Assembly: GCA_938092195.1 (NCBI GenBank)
Contig: CALKHD010000167.1
Location: 1 to 17,997 of the forward strand
DNA: 17,997 bases
Direction of reading: 5' to 3'
Source: an uncultured Flavobacteriales bacterium
GTDB lineage: Bacteria > Bacteroidota > Bacteroidia > Flavobacteriales_D > Sanyastnellaceae
The position numbers and the translations under genes were made by a program. The notes beneath the pieces are model-generated. The model was not told the DNA's origin. It ran no database searches and was given only the letters and a program-made list of their open reading frames with translations. This document shows, in pieces, positions 1-7,224 of this stretch (its first letter is position 1; the number at the start of each line of letters is the position of its first letter).

Positions 1-761
1 GTTTTTTCGTGGAAATGCACCAACGCGTCTCTCAAGCTGGAGAGGTCGTTGGTTTCATTGATTTCCATGATTCGGTTTCGCTTTTCGTCCTCAGCGGCAT
101 GCAAACTGAGGGCAAGGTTGAACTTGACCTCGTCGTCGCCCAGTCTGTGAATCATTTTCGCAATGCCCGCTGTAGAGACGGTGATTCGCTTGGGACTCAT
201 GCCCAGCCCGGGTGTTCCCGTGATTCTGTTCACGGACTCCAACACGTTTCGGTAATTCAGCAAAGGCTCTCCCATGCCCATGTACACGATGTTCGTGAGT
301 GCATGTTGGTGGTGGTGCTCAGCCAAATGTGCAATGTGTCGGACTTGGTCCACAATCTCTCCGGCGGTGAGGTTTCTGAGCAGCTTGAGTCTGCCTGTTG
401 CACAGAATGCACAAGACAGGCTGCAGCCGACTTGGCTGCTGATGCAAGCCGTCATTCGGTCTCGGGCAGGAATCAACACCCCTTCGACCACTTTTCCTGG
501 CTCGATGGGAAAGGCACATTTGACCGTGCCATCACGGCTCACCTGCTCTTCTTCAGGGGCAACAGGCGCCAAAGAATATGTGTCGCCAAGGGCATCTCTG
601 AGCCCTTGTGGCAGGTTGGTCATTTCTGAGAACCCACGGGCCCCTTTGGTCCAAATCCACTCTGAGATTTGCTTGCTTCGAAAAGCAGGCTGGCCTAGGT
701 CTACCAGGGCTGAACGCAAAGCCTCATCGCCCAAAGTGCGGATGTCAATCAAAGAAGACAT
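1..761 (-). CDS. rlmN: RlmN, dual-specificity 23S rRNA A2503 / tRNA A37 C2-methyltransferase (partial, 3' end cut off by window)
   Basis: The minus frame from ATG at 761 stays open to base 1, giving 253 residues of a protein normally about 345-350 long, so the C-terminal third lies outside. RlmN is a radical-SAM enzyme that methylates C2 of A2503 in 23S rRNA and A37 in some tRNAs. The [4Fe-4S]/SAM motif CxxxCxxC is present as C113, C117 and C120 (VGCSLSCAFC). C106, seven residues earlier in ACISSQ, matches one of the two catalytic cysteines. The SAM-binding MGMGEP follows at about 161-166. The second catalytic Cys, near the C terminus, cannot be checked. The gene starts 36 bases after the stop of the LytTR regulator on the same strand, so read-through transcription is plausible. 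Only the start choice is mildly uncertain; no upstream in-frame ATG competes. Confidence 0.95.
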   Translation of the reverse strand, partial: MSSLIDIRTLGDEALRSALVDLGQPAFRSKQISEWIWTKGARGFSEMTNLPQGLRDALGDTYSLAPVAPEEEQVSRDGTVKCAFPIEPGKVVEGVLIPARDRMTACISSQVGCSLSCAFCATGRLKLLRNLTAGEIVDQVRHIAHLAEHHHQHALTNIVYMGMGEPLLNYRNVLESVNRITGTPGLGMSPKRITVSTAGIAKMIHRLGDDEVKFNLALSLHAAEDEKRNRIMEINETNDLSSLRDALVHFHEK

Positions 762-797
762 GATGCCGCGAAGTTAGGGCGGTGGGGTGCGTCTGCT

Positions 798-1562
798 TCA
801 GATCATGGCTGTATCCAATCCCGAAGCATCGTCGTTTGCGGAGAGCAACTCCGCCATTCGGCGTCGGAGGTCCTCCCTTTTGCGGACGGCCAGAGCAATT
901 TCTTTGCCGTTGACCAAGGTGATGGAGTTGGTGCGGTAATTGCACTGCCTGATTTTATTCAAATGCACCAATTGGCTGTTGTGGACCCGAACAAATTTGG
1001 AGTTGTCGATGAGGCTCTCCACATACTTCAGGTTCTTCGAGACCATGAGTCGGGTGCCGTCGGTTTTATAGATGCACGCATAGCTGCCGCTGGCTTCTAC
1101 GTGCAAGACTTCGGAATGACGAATGAAGTGGCGTTGCCCAGAGGTGGTGATTTCCAACTTGCGATGAAAGTCGCCGTTTTCGATCATCTTGATTCTGAAG
1201 TGCTCGCGGATTCTGTCAGCACAAGATTTAAGGTCCACAGCGTCCACCGGCTTGAGGAGATAGTCAAAAGCTTGTCTGCGAATGGCGTCGATGGCGTAGT
1301 CCTGATAGGTGGTGTAAAAGACCACGTAGAATTCTCGATCGTCAAAGCGGTCGATGAGGTCAAGACCAGATTCGAAGGGCATTCGAATGTCCACAAACAC
1401 AATGTGGGGTCGGCCATTTCGGATGGCATCGTAACCGATTCTGGCATTCGGAGCTTGGTCAATCACACGGATAAACGGGCAGTGCCGTTCAATCTGACTG
1501 TGCAATACCTCACGGGCGGGCGCTTCATCATCAACGATGATGGCATCGAGCTGGGCATTCAT
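798..1562 (-). CDS. LytTR-family two-component response regulator
   Basis: A 254-residue regulator with an N-terminal CheY-like receiver (about 5-120) and a C-terminal LytTR DNA-binding domain (about 130-232). Receiver landmarks are present: acidic pair D11-D12 in IIVDDEAPAR, phospho-acceptor D58 in VFVDIRMP, T84/T85, and K104 in YLLKPVD. The LytTR part shows the FVRVHNSQLVHLNKI core typical of the fold. The frame extends to an ATG at 1607, but I prefer the ATG at 1562. The promoter at 1619-1651 would put transcription start near 1614, leaving almost no leader for the upstream ATG, and receiver domains usually begin a few residues before the acidic pair, as MNAQLDAIIVDD does. No histidine kinase is adjacent, so its partner is unknown. 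The gene precedes rlmN on the same strand. Confidence 0.9.
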   Translation of the reverse strand: MNAQLDAIIVDDEAPAREVLHSQIERHCPFIRVIDQAPNARIGYDAIRNGRPHIVFVDIRMPFESGLDLIDRFDDREFYVVFYTTYQDYAIDAIRRQAFDYLLKPVDAVDLKSCADRIREHFRIKMIENGDFHRKLEITTSGQRHFIRHSEVLHVEASGSYACIYKTDGTRLMVSKNLKYVESLIDNSKFVRVHNSQLVHLNKIRQCNYRTNSITLVNGKEIALAVRKREDLRRRMAELLSANDDASGLDTAMI

Positions 1563-1618
1563 TGGCGGACGATTTGGTTGTAGCATCATGGGAGTCATTT
1601 CCCACAAGCGTACAAAAT

Positions 1619-1651
1619 CAAATATACGAATTAGACTTGATAAAATGCAAA
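1619..1651 (-). promoter_or_regulatory. Bacteroidota-type promoter for the LytTR regulator (and possibly rlmN)
   Basis: On the minus strand, TTTG (complement of 1648-1651) is followed after 21 bases by TATATTTG (complement of 1619-1626). This is an exact match to the Bacteroidota -7 consensus TAnnTTTG with a correctly spaced -33 element. Transcription would start near 1614, about 50 bases before the preferred ATG at 1562. The surrounding 1608-1684 stretch is noticeably AT-rich compared with the coding DNA around it. Confidence 0.6.
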
Positions 1652-1684
1652 TTCGCAGATGGTAGAATGTAGTTTGTAGTCGTA

Positions 1685-2842
1685 TTACTTCGTTCCGACC
1701 TGCTGAATCGCCCAGTCTATCGTAAGATGAACATCAATATCTATATGTTCAATTTTCTTTTTTGGACGTAGGAACCCTGTCCGAACAGCCACCAAATCGA
1801 GTTCGGGCACCGAAATGATGTACTGGCCATGGAGCCCTTGGTAGCTCGTGAACGAAAGGCCATTGTGCTGTCCCATCCACACCTGATACCCATAATGTTG
1901 AATGTCGCTGCCGTCTTCAAGAGGCCCTACAGGGGCCATCAATCGCCCAATGAAATCTTCACTGATGACCTGTTGGCCGCCCACCCTTCCAGAGTCCAGA
2001 AGCAACTGACCCATGCGGGCATACTCAGAAGCTGTGGAGTAAAAGCAGGCGTAGTTGCGTTCGTGCCCTTGGTTGTCGATGGCCCAGCAGGCTTCTTCGG
2101 TGGCTCCAATGGGCCCCCAGATCTTTTCGGAGAACCACTCGCCCAATGACACGTCAATCACAGAAAGCAAGATTTCTTGAAGCAACAAGGTGTTCCCTCC
2201 TTGGTACTTCCAAGTGGCGCCAGCTTGGCCTTTGACCGGAATGTCTTTGAGGCGATCAAGGATGTTGTCCCCGTAGGTGCACTTGGCCATGAAGCCAAAG
2301 GGGTTCTTGTAGTTTTCTCCAAAGGGGATGTTGGACCTCATTTGCAACACGTGCTCCACCGTTAAGTCCGCGTTCGACCCTTCCGAATACCGAGGCAGGT
2401 ATTTGGATACGGGGTCTTTGACCGAAAGAAGGCCTTCTTGCTCGGCCGCTCCAATGGCCAGCGCAGTGAAGGTCTTGGCCATAGAAAAGGAGTTGGTCCG
2501 CATGGTGTCTGCCCCTTCGATTCGATCCGATGCCCAGTCCACCTTGAGCGTGTCTCGGTGAACGATGGCCAATGCCACTGTTTGAAACCGATGGGTCGAG
2601 TCCAGAATGCTTGGGGGTATGACCACGTCGTGAATGTTGGACGCTCTCGGCCAAGGCCTTGGAGACTTGGACGGCGGAATTCGCCGAACGGTTTTGAATC
2701 TCAAGTCATCGACCTGGGCATTCTTGTATCCGCGCAAATAGCATTCTTGAAGACCGGACCAGACATGGGCGTTGTCGGTGATGAGGCTCAATGCATAAAG
2801 CCCGAGGGGCAGAGCCAAGAACCAGAGGAGGGTTTTTTTCAT
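1685..2842 (-). CDS. Serine hydrolase of the class C beta-lactamase-related family, membrane-anchored or exported
   Basis: A 385-residue protein with a short hydrophobic N terminus (MKKTLLWFLALPLGLYALSL), either a signal peptide or an N-terminal anchor. The nucleophile motif SxxK is S120-M-A-K123 in TNSFSMAKTFTALA. Y213 in KYQGGN, with N217, fits the tyrosine motif, and H338-G339 in GLHGQY stands where the third (K/H)-(T/S)-G-type motif lies. The family includes beta-lactamases, DD-peptidases, esterases and aminohydrolases; sequence alone does not set the substrate. The Y-x-x-x-N and HG variants resemble uncharacterised or esterase-type members more than true AmpC. Its ATG overlaps the lipB stop by four bases (ATGA), so translation is probably coupled to lipB. 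No T-rich terminator hairpin is visible just after the stop. Confidence 0.85.
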   Translation of the reverse strand: MKKTLLWFLALPLGLYALSLITDNAHVWSGLQECYLRGYKNAQVDDLRFKTVRRIPPSKSPRPWPRASNIHDVVIPPSILDSTHRFQTVALAIVHRDTLKVDWASDRIEGADTMRTNSFSMAKTFTALAIGAAEQEGLLSVKDPVSKYLPRYSEGSNADLTVEHVLQMRSNIPFGENYKNPFGFMAKCTYGDNILDRLKDIPVKGQAGATWKYQGGNTLLLQEILLSVIDVSLGEWFSEKIWGPIGATEEACWAIDNQGHERNYACFYSTASEYARMGQLLLDSGRVGGQQVISEDFIGRLMAPVGPLEDGSDIQHYGYQVWMGQHNGLSFTSYQGLHGQYIISVPELDLVAVRTGFLRPKKKIEHIDIDVHLTIDWAIQQVGTK

Positions 2843-3588
2843 GAATGTGGTTTCGAGGGTTCCGCCCCCAAGACGGAAAGCAGGTGCGATTCAAGTGCGG
2901 CCTTGGCCTCGATTCTTGGCACTGAACGGCCACACTCTCGCTCCAGGGTCGTCACGCCGCGGTCTTGAATGCCGCAGGGCACGATGAGGTCAAAGAAGTC
3001 CAGATCCGTGGAGACATTGAACGCCAAGCCGTGCATGGTCACCCAGCGGCTGCACTTGACTCCGATTGCACAGATCTTGCGAGCCTGCGCCCCTGCTTCA
3101 GGACGAACCCAAACACCAGTGAGTCCATCAATCCTTCCGGTGTGGACTCCCCAATCTGAGCAGGTGCGCATGACGGCCTCTTCTAGTTGTCTTAGGTACC
3201 AGCCGATGTCGGTTCTGAACTGGTCGAGGTCAAGGATAGGATAGGCCACCAGCTGACCCGGTCCGTGGTAGGTGATGTCTCCACCTCGGTTGATTTCGTG
3301 GTATTCCACACCGAGGGCCTCCAACCGTTCTTGCGACGCAACGACGTGGTTGGCATCACCGCTCTTGCCCAAAGTCAAAACGTGAGGGTGCTCCACAAAC
3401 AGCAGGTGATGCTCGGGCCAAGGGTGGTCCGAAGGGTGGTCCAAAGGGTTCCTGTCAGACTCGCTCAAGCCGGCCCTGCGCCTCGCAATTTTGCGGTCCA
3501 CCGCTTCTTTGAGCAGGCGTTCCTGAAGGTCCCATGTGGGTTTGTAGGCCGCCTGGCCCAGGTCTTGAACGTGGACTTGAGGCCTCAT
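2839..3588 (-). CDS. lipB: LipB, lipoyl(octanoyl) transferase
   Basis: LipB moves octanoate from octanoyl-ACP to a lysine of lipoyl domains (E2 subunits, GcvH), the first committed step of lipoate synthesis in the cytosol. The 249-residue protein shows the family signatures in order: LTLGKSGDANHVV (about 71-83), RGGDITYHGPGQLVAYP (101-117), K171 in KICAIGVK (the catalytic lysine region), MHGLAFNV (about 175-182), and the acyl-accepting cysteine C195 in LIVPCGI. All key residues are intact. Between about residues 38 and 60 there is a charged insertion (LSESDRNPLDHPSDHPWPEHH) ahead of the LLFVEHPH segment. It is the middle gene of a three-gene unit: its ATG overlaps the stop of the sugar-phosphate isomerase by four bases, and its stop overlaps the serine hydrolase start by four. 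Confidence 0.96.
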   Translation of the reverse strand: MRPQVHVQDLGQAAYKPTWDLQERLLKEAVDRKIARRRAGLSESDRNPLDHPSDHPWPEHHLLFVEHPHVLTLGKSGDANHVVASQERLEALGVEYHEINRGGDITYHGPGQLVAYPILDLDQFRTDIGWYLRQLEEAVMRTCSDWGVHTGRIDGLTGVWVRPEAGAQARKICAIGVKCSRWVTMHGLAFNVSTDLDFFDLIVPCGIQDRGVTTLERECGRSVPRIEAKAALESHLLSVLGAEPSKPHS

Positions 3589-4580
3589 GCCATTTTGGCC
3601 AATTCCCCTTTGAGGTAATCGATGTGTCGGATGTCAACTGGATCGACACCGGTCTTTTCTGCCATGAGCAAGGATAGCCAATCCCCGAGGTGGACGAGGT
3701 GCATCCAGCGCTGCAGTCGCGTGGCGCCAATGGCCTGGGTTTCCTCGACCGCAGCGCCGGCGTTGGCAAAAATGTCCTTGCACAGGCGCATTCTCTCCGA
3801 GGTGCGGGGGTGGTCCTCCTCGGTGTGCAGAAAGAGGGCAGCGATGCTGTCGTCTCCACTTTCCCAGCCCACCAGTTCGTTGTGGTTCATTTCTGGAAAA
3901 ACATGGTGGTTGCAAAGCCGCTTCGCGTTTTCGTTGAGCTGTTGACGCCAGCGAATCAGAACGGGCTCCAAGGCGGCATCCCCATAGAGCATGGGGTTTT
4001 TGATGTTCAACACGTCGGCCCATTGGCCGGCCAACTCCACGATGGATTCGCGGTGGCGGCGCAGGGATTCGGCTGAGGCCTGCACATCCACCAAGACCTG
4101 CGGGGCATCAACCGGAGTGTGCCCCAGAGCGGAGAAGTGGTGCAACAGACCGGTCACGGCCCAACCGAATTGTGAGCGGGGCGGGTGTCCTCCTGGAACA
4201 GTCAGCACAGGCCAGCCGTGCTCAGCGGCCAGCGCCGCGAGTTGGCCACCAGATGTCAGCGCCCGAATGTGCGCCCCCCTTTGGATGGCGGCGTCCAGTG
4301 CGGTGAGCGTTTCCTCTGTATTTCCGCTGTAGCTGCAGGCCAGCACCACGGTCTTCGGTCCGACCCATGAAGGGATGCGGTAGTCGTGTCCCGATGCGAT
4401 GGGCACACGGGCGGCGTCACCCAACACGCCGGCCAAAAACCGGCCGCCAATGCCCGACCCCCCCATGCCCAAAACGAGGATGTTGTCGTGGTCTGGTATG
4501 TCCTTTGTCAGCGGCTGGGCGGCCATAGAGGCGGCCGCTGCAGAGAGCTGATCTGGGAAGGATTCGATGAGTGTGCGCAT
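3585..4580 (-). CDS. Bifunctional phosphoglucose/phosphomannose isomerase (SIS domain)
   Basis: A 331-residue two-SIS-domain isomerase that interconverts glucose-6-P or mannose-6-P with fructose-6-P. The first SIS domain carries the phosphate-binding loop VLGMGGSGIGG (36-46) and the second signature CSYSGNTEET (82-91). The PPRSQFGW segment (133-140) and NHNELVGWE (212-220), the latter with a conserved catalytic-type Glu/His neighbourhood, are hallmarks of the bact-PGI_C (PGI/PMI) family rather than of classical Pgi. The C-terminal KTGVDPVDIRHIDYLKGEL is also characteristic. It heads the minus-strand unit with lipB and the serine hydrolase and diverges from lysS. The enzyme may serve as the only PGI in such genomes or feed mannose/GDP-mannose synthesis; which one cannot be settled here. 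Confidence 0.93.
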   Translation of the reverse strand: MRTLIESFPDQLSAAAASMAAQPLTKDIPDHDNILVLGMGGSGIGGRFLAGVLGDAARVPIASGHDYRIPSWVGPKTVVLACSYSGNTEETLTALDAAIQRGAHIRALTSGGQLAALAAEHGWPVLTVPGGHPPRSQFGWAVTGLLHHFSALGHTPVDAPQVLVDVQASAESLRRHRESIVELAGQWADVLNIKNPMLYGDAALEPVLIRWRQQLNENAKRLCNHHVFPEMNHNELVGWESGDDSIAALFLHTEEDHPRTSERMRLCKDIFANAGAAVEETQAIGATRLQRWMHLVHLGDWLSLLMAEKTGVDPVDIRHIDYLKGELAKMA

Positions 4581-4642
4581 GGTGCCGGTAATCTCTGCTA
4601 ATTTACTTCCGGGATGACGTCCCGCGACAACCTAATTTCGCT
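4581..4642. promoter_or_regulatory. Divergent promoter region between the isomerase operon and lysS, with an inverted repeat
   Basis: This 62-base gap holds a perfect 5-base inverted repeat, CGGGA (4610-4614) and TCCCG (4620-4624). It is flanked by two copies of CTAATTT at 4598-4604 and 4632-4638. Read on the minus strand, the first copy gives TAAATTAG (4605-4598), one mismatch from TAnnTTTG, with a TTG 22 bases upstream (complement of 4628-4630). Read on the plus strand, the second gives TAATTTCG (4633-4640), also one mismatch. If both are -7 elements, the dyad lies in the spacer upstream of each. Both promoter matches are imperfect, and the lysS one lacks an obvious -33 TTG. Confidence 0.35.
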
Positions 4643-6361
4643 GTGAATCAAGCCAACATGATCCGATCGGAACAGGAACGCATCAGACTGGAGAGCCTCC
4701 AGCAGCTCCGTCAATTGGGAATTGACCCATACCCTGCCGCGGCATACCCCGTGGACACCCGTGCTGCAGCATTGGCTGCGGACTTTGCCGATGACCGCGA
4801 AGTCTGCCTTGCAGGCCGCATTCTATCCCGCCGCATCATGGGAAAAGCCTCGTTTGCCGAGCTTCAAGATTCCAGCGGCCGCATGCAGATATACCTCAAC
4901 AGGGATGAGCTGTGCCCAGGCGAGGACAAAACCCTCTACAACACCGTCTTCAAGAAGTTGCTCGACCGGGGCGACGTTGTGGGAATCAAAGGCACCACCT
5001 TCACCACCCAAACGGGGGAGCCCAGCGTTTTGGTCAAGGAGCTCACCGTATTGAGCAAGTCCATTCGCCCGCTCCCTTCTGTCAAGACCGATGAGGAAGG
5101 CAACGTCCACGATGCTTTTACGGACCCGGAACTGCGTTACCGCATGCGCTATGTTGACCTCCTCGTCAACCCCCATGTAAAGAAGACCTTCGAGGCCAGA
5201 AGCAAGGTCATTCAGGCCATTCGGGAAAGCTTCATGGAAAAGGGTTGGCTCGAAGTGGACACTCCCGTGCTCCAGGCGATCCCTGGCGGCGCAGCAGCGC
5301 GCCCTTTCATTACCCACCACAACGCCTTGGACATTCCGCTGTACTTGCGGATTGCCAATGAGCTGTACCTCAAGCGGCTCATTGTCGGAGGGTTCGACGG
5401 GGTCTTTGAGTTCTCCCGGAATTTCCGGAACGAGGGGATGGACCGCACGCACAATCCGGAGTTTACCATCATGGAGCTCTACGTCGCCTACCAGGACTAC
5501 CACTGGATGATGGAGACCATCGAAGGGTTGCTGGGCCGCGTGTGTGAGGCAGTTCACGGTACCACCAAGACCACCTTGGCCGGCAAGGAAATCGACTTCA
5601 CACCGCCGTACCGAAAGGTGACCATGCGCGATGCGATTCTGGAGCATACAGGCGTTGACATCGACGGAATGGACGAGGTCGGATTGCGCCAGGCATGCGC
5701 CAACCTCGACATCGAAGTGGACGAAACCATGGGCAAAGGCAAACTCATTGACGAGATGTTCGGCGAGTGTTGCGAGGAGCACTATGTGCAGCCCACGTTC
5801 ATCACGGATTACCCCGTCGAGATGTCCCCGCTCACCAAAGTGCACCGGGACAAGCCGGGCTACACCGAGCGCTTTGAGCTCTTCATCAATGGCACGGAGG
5901 TCGCCAACGCCTACTCTGAGCTCAACGACCCCATTGACCAGCGCGAGCGCTTCGAGGAGCAAGTGGCGCTGTCGGAACGGGGCGATGATGAAGCCATGTT
6001 CATCGACCAGGACTTCCTGCGCGCCTTGGAATACGGCATGCCCCCAACCAGCGGTGTCGGCATTGGCATTGACCGGCTGGTGATGATGTTGACGGACCAG
6101 ACCTCCATACAAGAGGTGCTCTTTTTCCCGCAGATGCGACCTGAGGTGTTTCGAACTGGACCCGATCTCGACGCACTGGAGGCCATTGGAATCCCCAAAG
6201 AATGGGCACCGCACGTGGCGGCAGCAGGGTTTGACACCGCCGAGGCCGTGAAAGCCGCCAAGCCGGCTGCATTGCGCGAGAAGCTCAACGGTTTCCGCAA
6301 AAAGAACAAGCTCGATTTGTCGGCGTTGCAGTTGGAGCAGGTAGAGGCTTGGGTGCAATGA
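4643..6361 (+). CDS. lysS: Lysyl-tRNA synthetase, class II (LysRS)
   Basis: Charges tRNA-Lys. The protein has an N-terminal OB-fold anticodon-binding domain (about 50-150) and a class II catalytic core. LysRS signatures are PGGAAARPF (about 224-232), motif 2 around FRNEGMDRTHNPEFT (261-275), and motif 3 GVGIGIDRLVMML (about 471-483). A C-terminal extension of roughly 65 residues (about 505-572) follows the usual end of bacterial LysRS, as in other Bacteroidota enzymes, and looks like a small helical domain. The start is uncertain. The frame opens with GTG at 4643, but ATG at 4658 gives MIRSEQERIRLESLQQLR, which lines up better with the usual LSEQE start and would be preferred if the -7-like element at 4633-4640 is real. 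The stop overlaps the next gene's ATG. Confidence 0.97.
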   Translation: MNQANMIRSEQERIRLESLQQLRQLGIDPYPAAAYPVDTRAAALAADFADDREVCLAGRILSRRIMGKASFAELQDSSGRMQIYLNRDELCPGEDKTLYNTVFKKLLDRGDVVGIKGTTFTTQTGEPSVLVKELTVLSKSIRPLPSVKTDEEGNVHDAFTDPELRYRMRYVDLLVNPHVKKTFEARSKVIQAIRESFMEKGWLEVDTPVLQAIPGGAAARPFITHHNALDIPLYLRIANELYLKRLIVGGFDGVFEFSRNFRNEGMDRTHNPEFTIMELYVAYQDYHWMMETIEGLLGRVCEAVHGTTKTTLAGKEIDFTPPYRKVTMRDAILEHTGVDIDGMDEVGLRQACANLDIEVDETMGKGKLIDEMFGECCEEHYVQPTFITDYPVEMSPLTKVHRDKPGYTERFELFINGTEVANAYSELNDPIDQRERFEEQVALSERGDDEAMFIDQDFLRALEYGMPPTSGVGIGIDRLVMMLTDQTSIQEVLFFPQMRPEVFRTGPDLDALEAIGIPKEWAPHVAAAGFDTAEAVKAAKPAALREKLNGFRKKNKLDLSALQLEQVEAWVQ

Positions 6362-7224
6362 GGCCAGCGTTAAGACCCGCCGCATTGCTTGTCGCCGCTG
6401 CAGTGGCGATGTGCATCTCGGTTTGGGGCTGCTCTTCTCCGAATGGCCGGGTCAGGGGGCATTCAGAAGGCCCACAGGCGGACAGCATCACCGTGGTCTT
6501 GTCCAAGTATTACAGCAGCCAGAACTACCGAAAGTGGCTTGGTCGGCTTCACCCTTCTGACGGGCTTGCGCCACTTCGGTTCTTCCAGGCCTATGGGGCA
6601 AGCGAAGTGGTGCTGACTCAAGAGTTGAGCCGGGCCAGCGCTGTGGTTCTTACCGGCGGAGAGGACATTCACCCCGCGCGATACAATCAAGCCGCCGATA
6701 CGGTGCGTTGTGGTCGAATTGACCCCGAGCGAGACCGTGTGGAACACGTGCTGTTGGATCACGTCCTCTCCTCCGGAGTGCCCTGTCTGGGGGTTTGCCG
6801 GGGGCTGCAAATCATGAATGTTCATGGCGGAGGCTCCCTGTTGCCGCATTTGCCAGATGAGGGCCATTTGATGCACAGAGGGGGACAGCCGGGTCAAACT
6901 TCGGACACCTTGCACCCAGTTGTGGTCATGGCACCATGGGCTTCAGGTCCGACCTCCTTTTTGAGGGGCGATCAAGCGTCGGTGGTGAGCCATCACCACC
7001 AAGGCATTGGGCGACTTGCCGCTTCTTTTGAGGCATGGGCCAAGTCTCCAGACGGGCTGATTGAGGGCATCCGTCATTCGGACACATTGTCCTTTCCTTT
7101 TTTGGTTGGGGTTCAATGGCATCCTGAGCGTTCTGATTCAGGACTGACCCTCACCGATGGCTTAGGTCGGGCTTTGCTGGCGGCCATCGAAGACCGGACT
7201 TCTGAAGGAAGGGGGCCTCACTGA
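6358..7224 (+). CDS. Gamma-glutamyl-gamma-aminobutyrate hydrolase-like class I glutamine amidotransferase (peptidase C26), predicted lipoprotein
   Basis: A 288-residue protein with the class I glutamine-amidotransferase triad: nucleophile C147 in LGVCRGLQ, and H255 with E257 in GVQWHPER. The GGEDIHPARY block (101-110) and IDPERDRVE (121-129) are typical of the C26/PuuD family, which hydrolyses gamma-glutamyl amide or peptide bonds. The N terminus is basic, then hydrophobic, and ends in a lipobox-like VWGC with the lipidated cysteine at 25. I infer a periplasm- or membrane-facing lipoprotein rather than a cytosolic PuuD. I chose ATG at 6358, which overlaps the lysS stop as ATGA; a TTG three codons earlier is in frame. 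The substrate is unknown: polyamine, gamma-glutamyl peptide or peptidoglycan-derived peptides are all possible. Its end overlaps the convergent M23 gene by 7 bases. Confidence 0.88.
   Translation: MRPALRPAALLVAAAVAMCISVWGCSSPNGRVRGHSEGPQADSITVVLSKYYSSQNYRKWLGRLHPSDGLAPLRFFQAYGASEVVLTQELSRASAVVLTGGEDIHPARYNQAADTVRCGRIDPERDRVEHVLLDHVLSSGVPCLGVCRGLQIMNVHGGGSLLPHLPDEGHLMHRGGQPGQTSDTLHPVVVMAPWASGPTSFLRGDQASVVSHHHQGIGRLAASFEAWAKSPDGLIEGIRHSDTLSFPFLVGVQWHPERSDSGLTLTDGLGRALLAAIEDRTSEGRGPH

Noticed and set aside
9..629. A 206-residue plus-strand frame at the left edge.
   Set aside because: It is antisense to rlmN, whose radical-SAM cysteines are all in the minus frame.
4823..6385. A 520-residue open frame on the minus strand opposite lysS.
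   Set aside because: It is fully antisense to a canonical LysRS with intact motifs. Its composition (runs of L, V, H, G without domains) is what GC-rich codon bias produces in a shadow frame.
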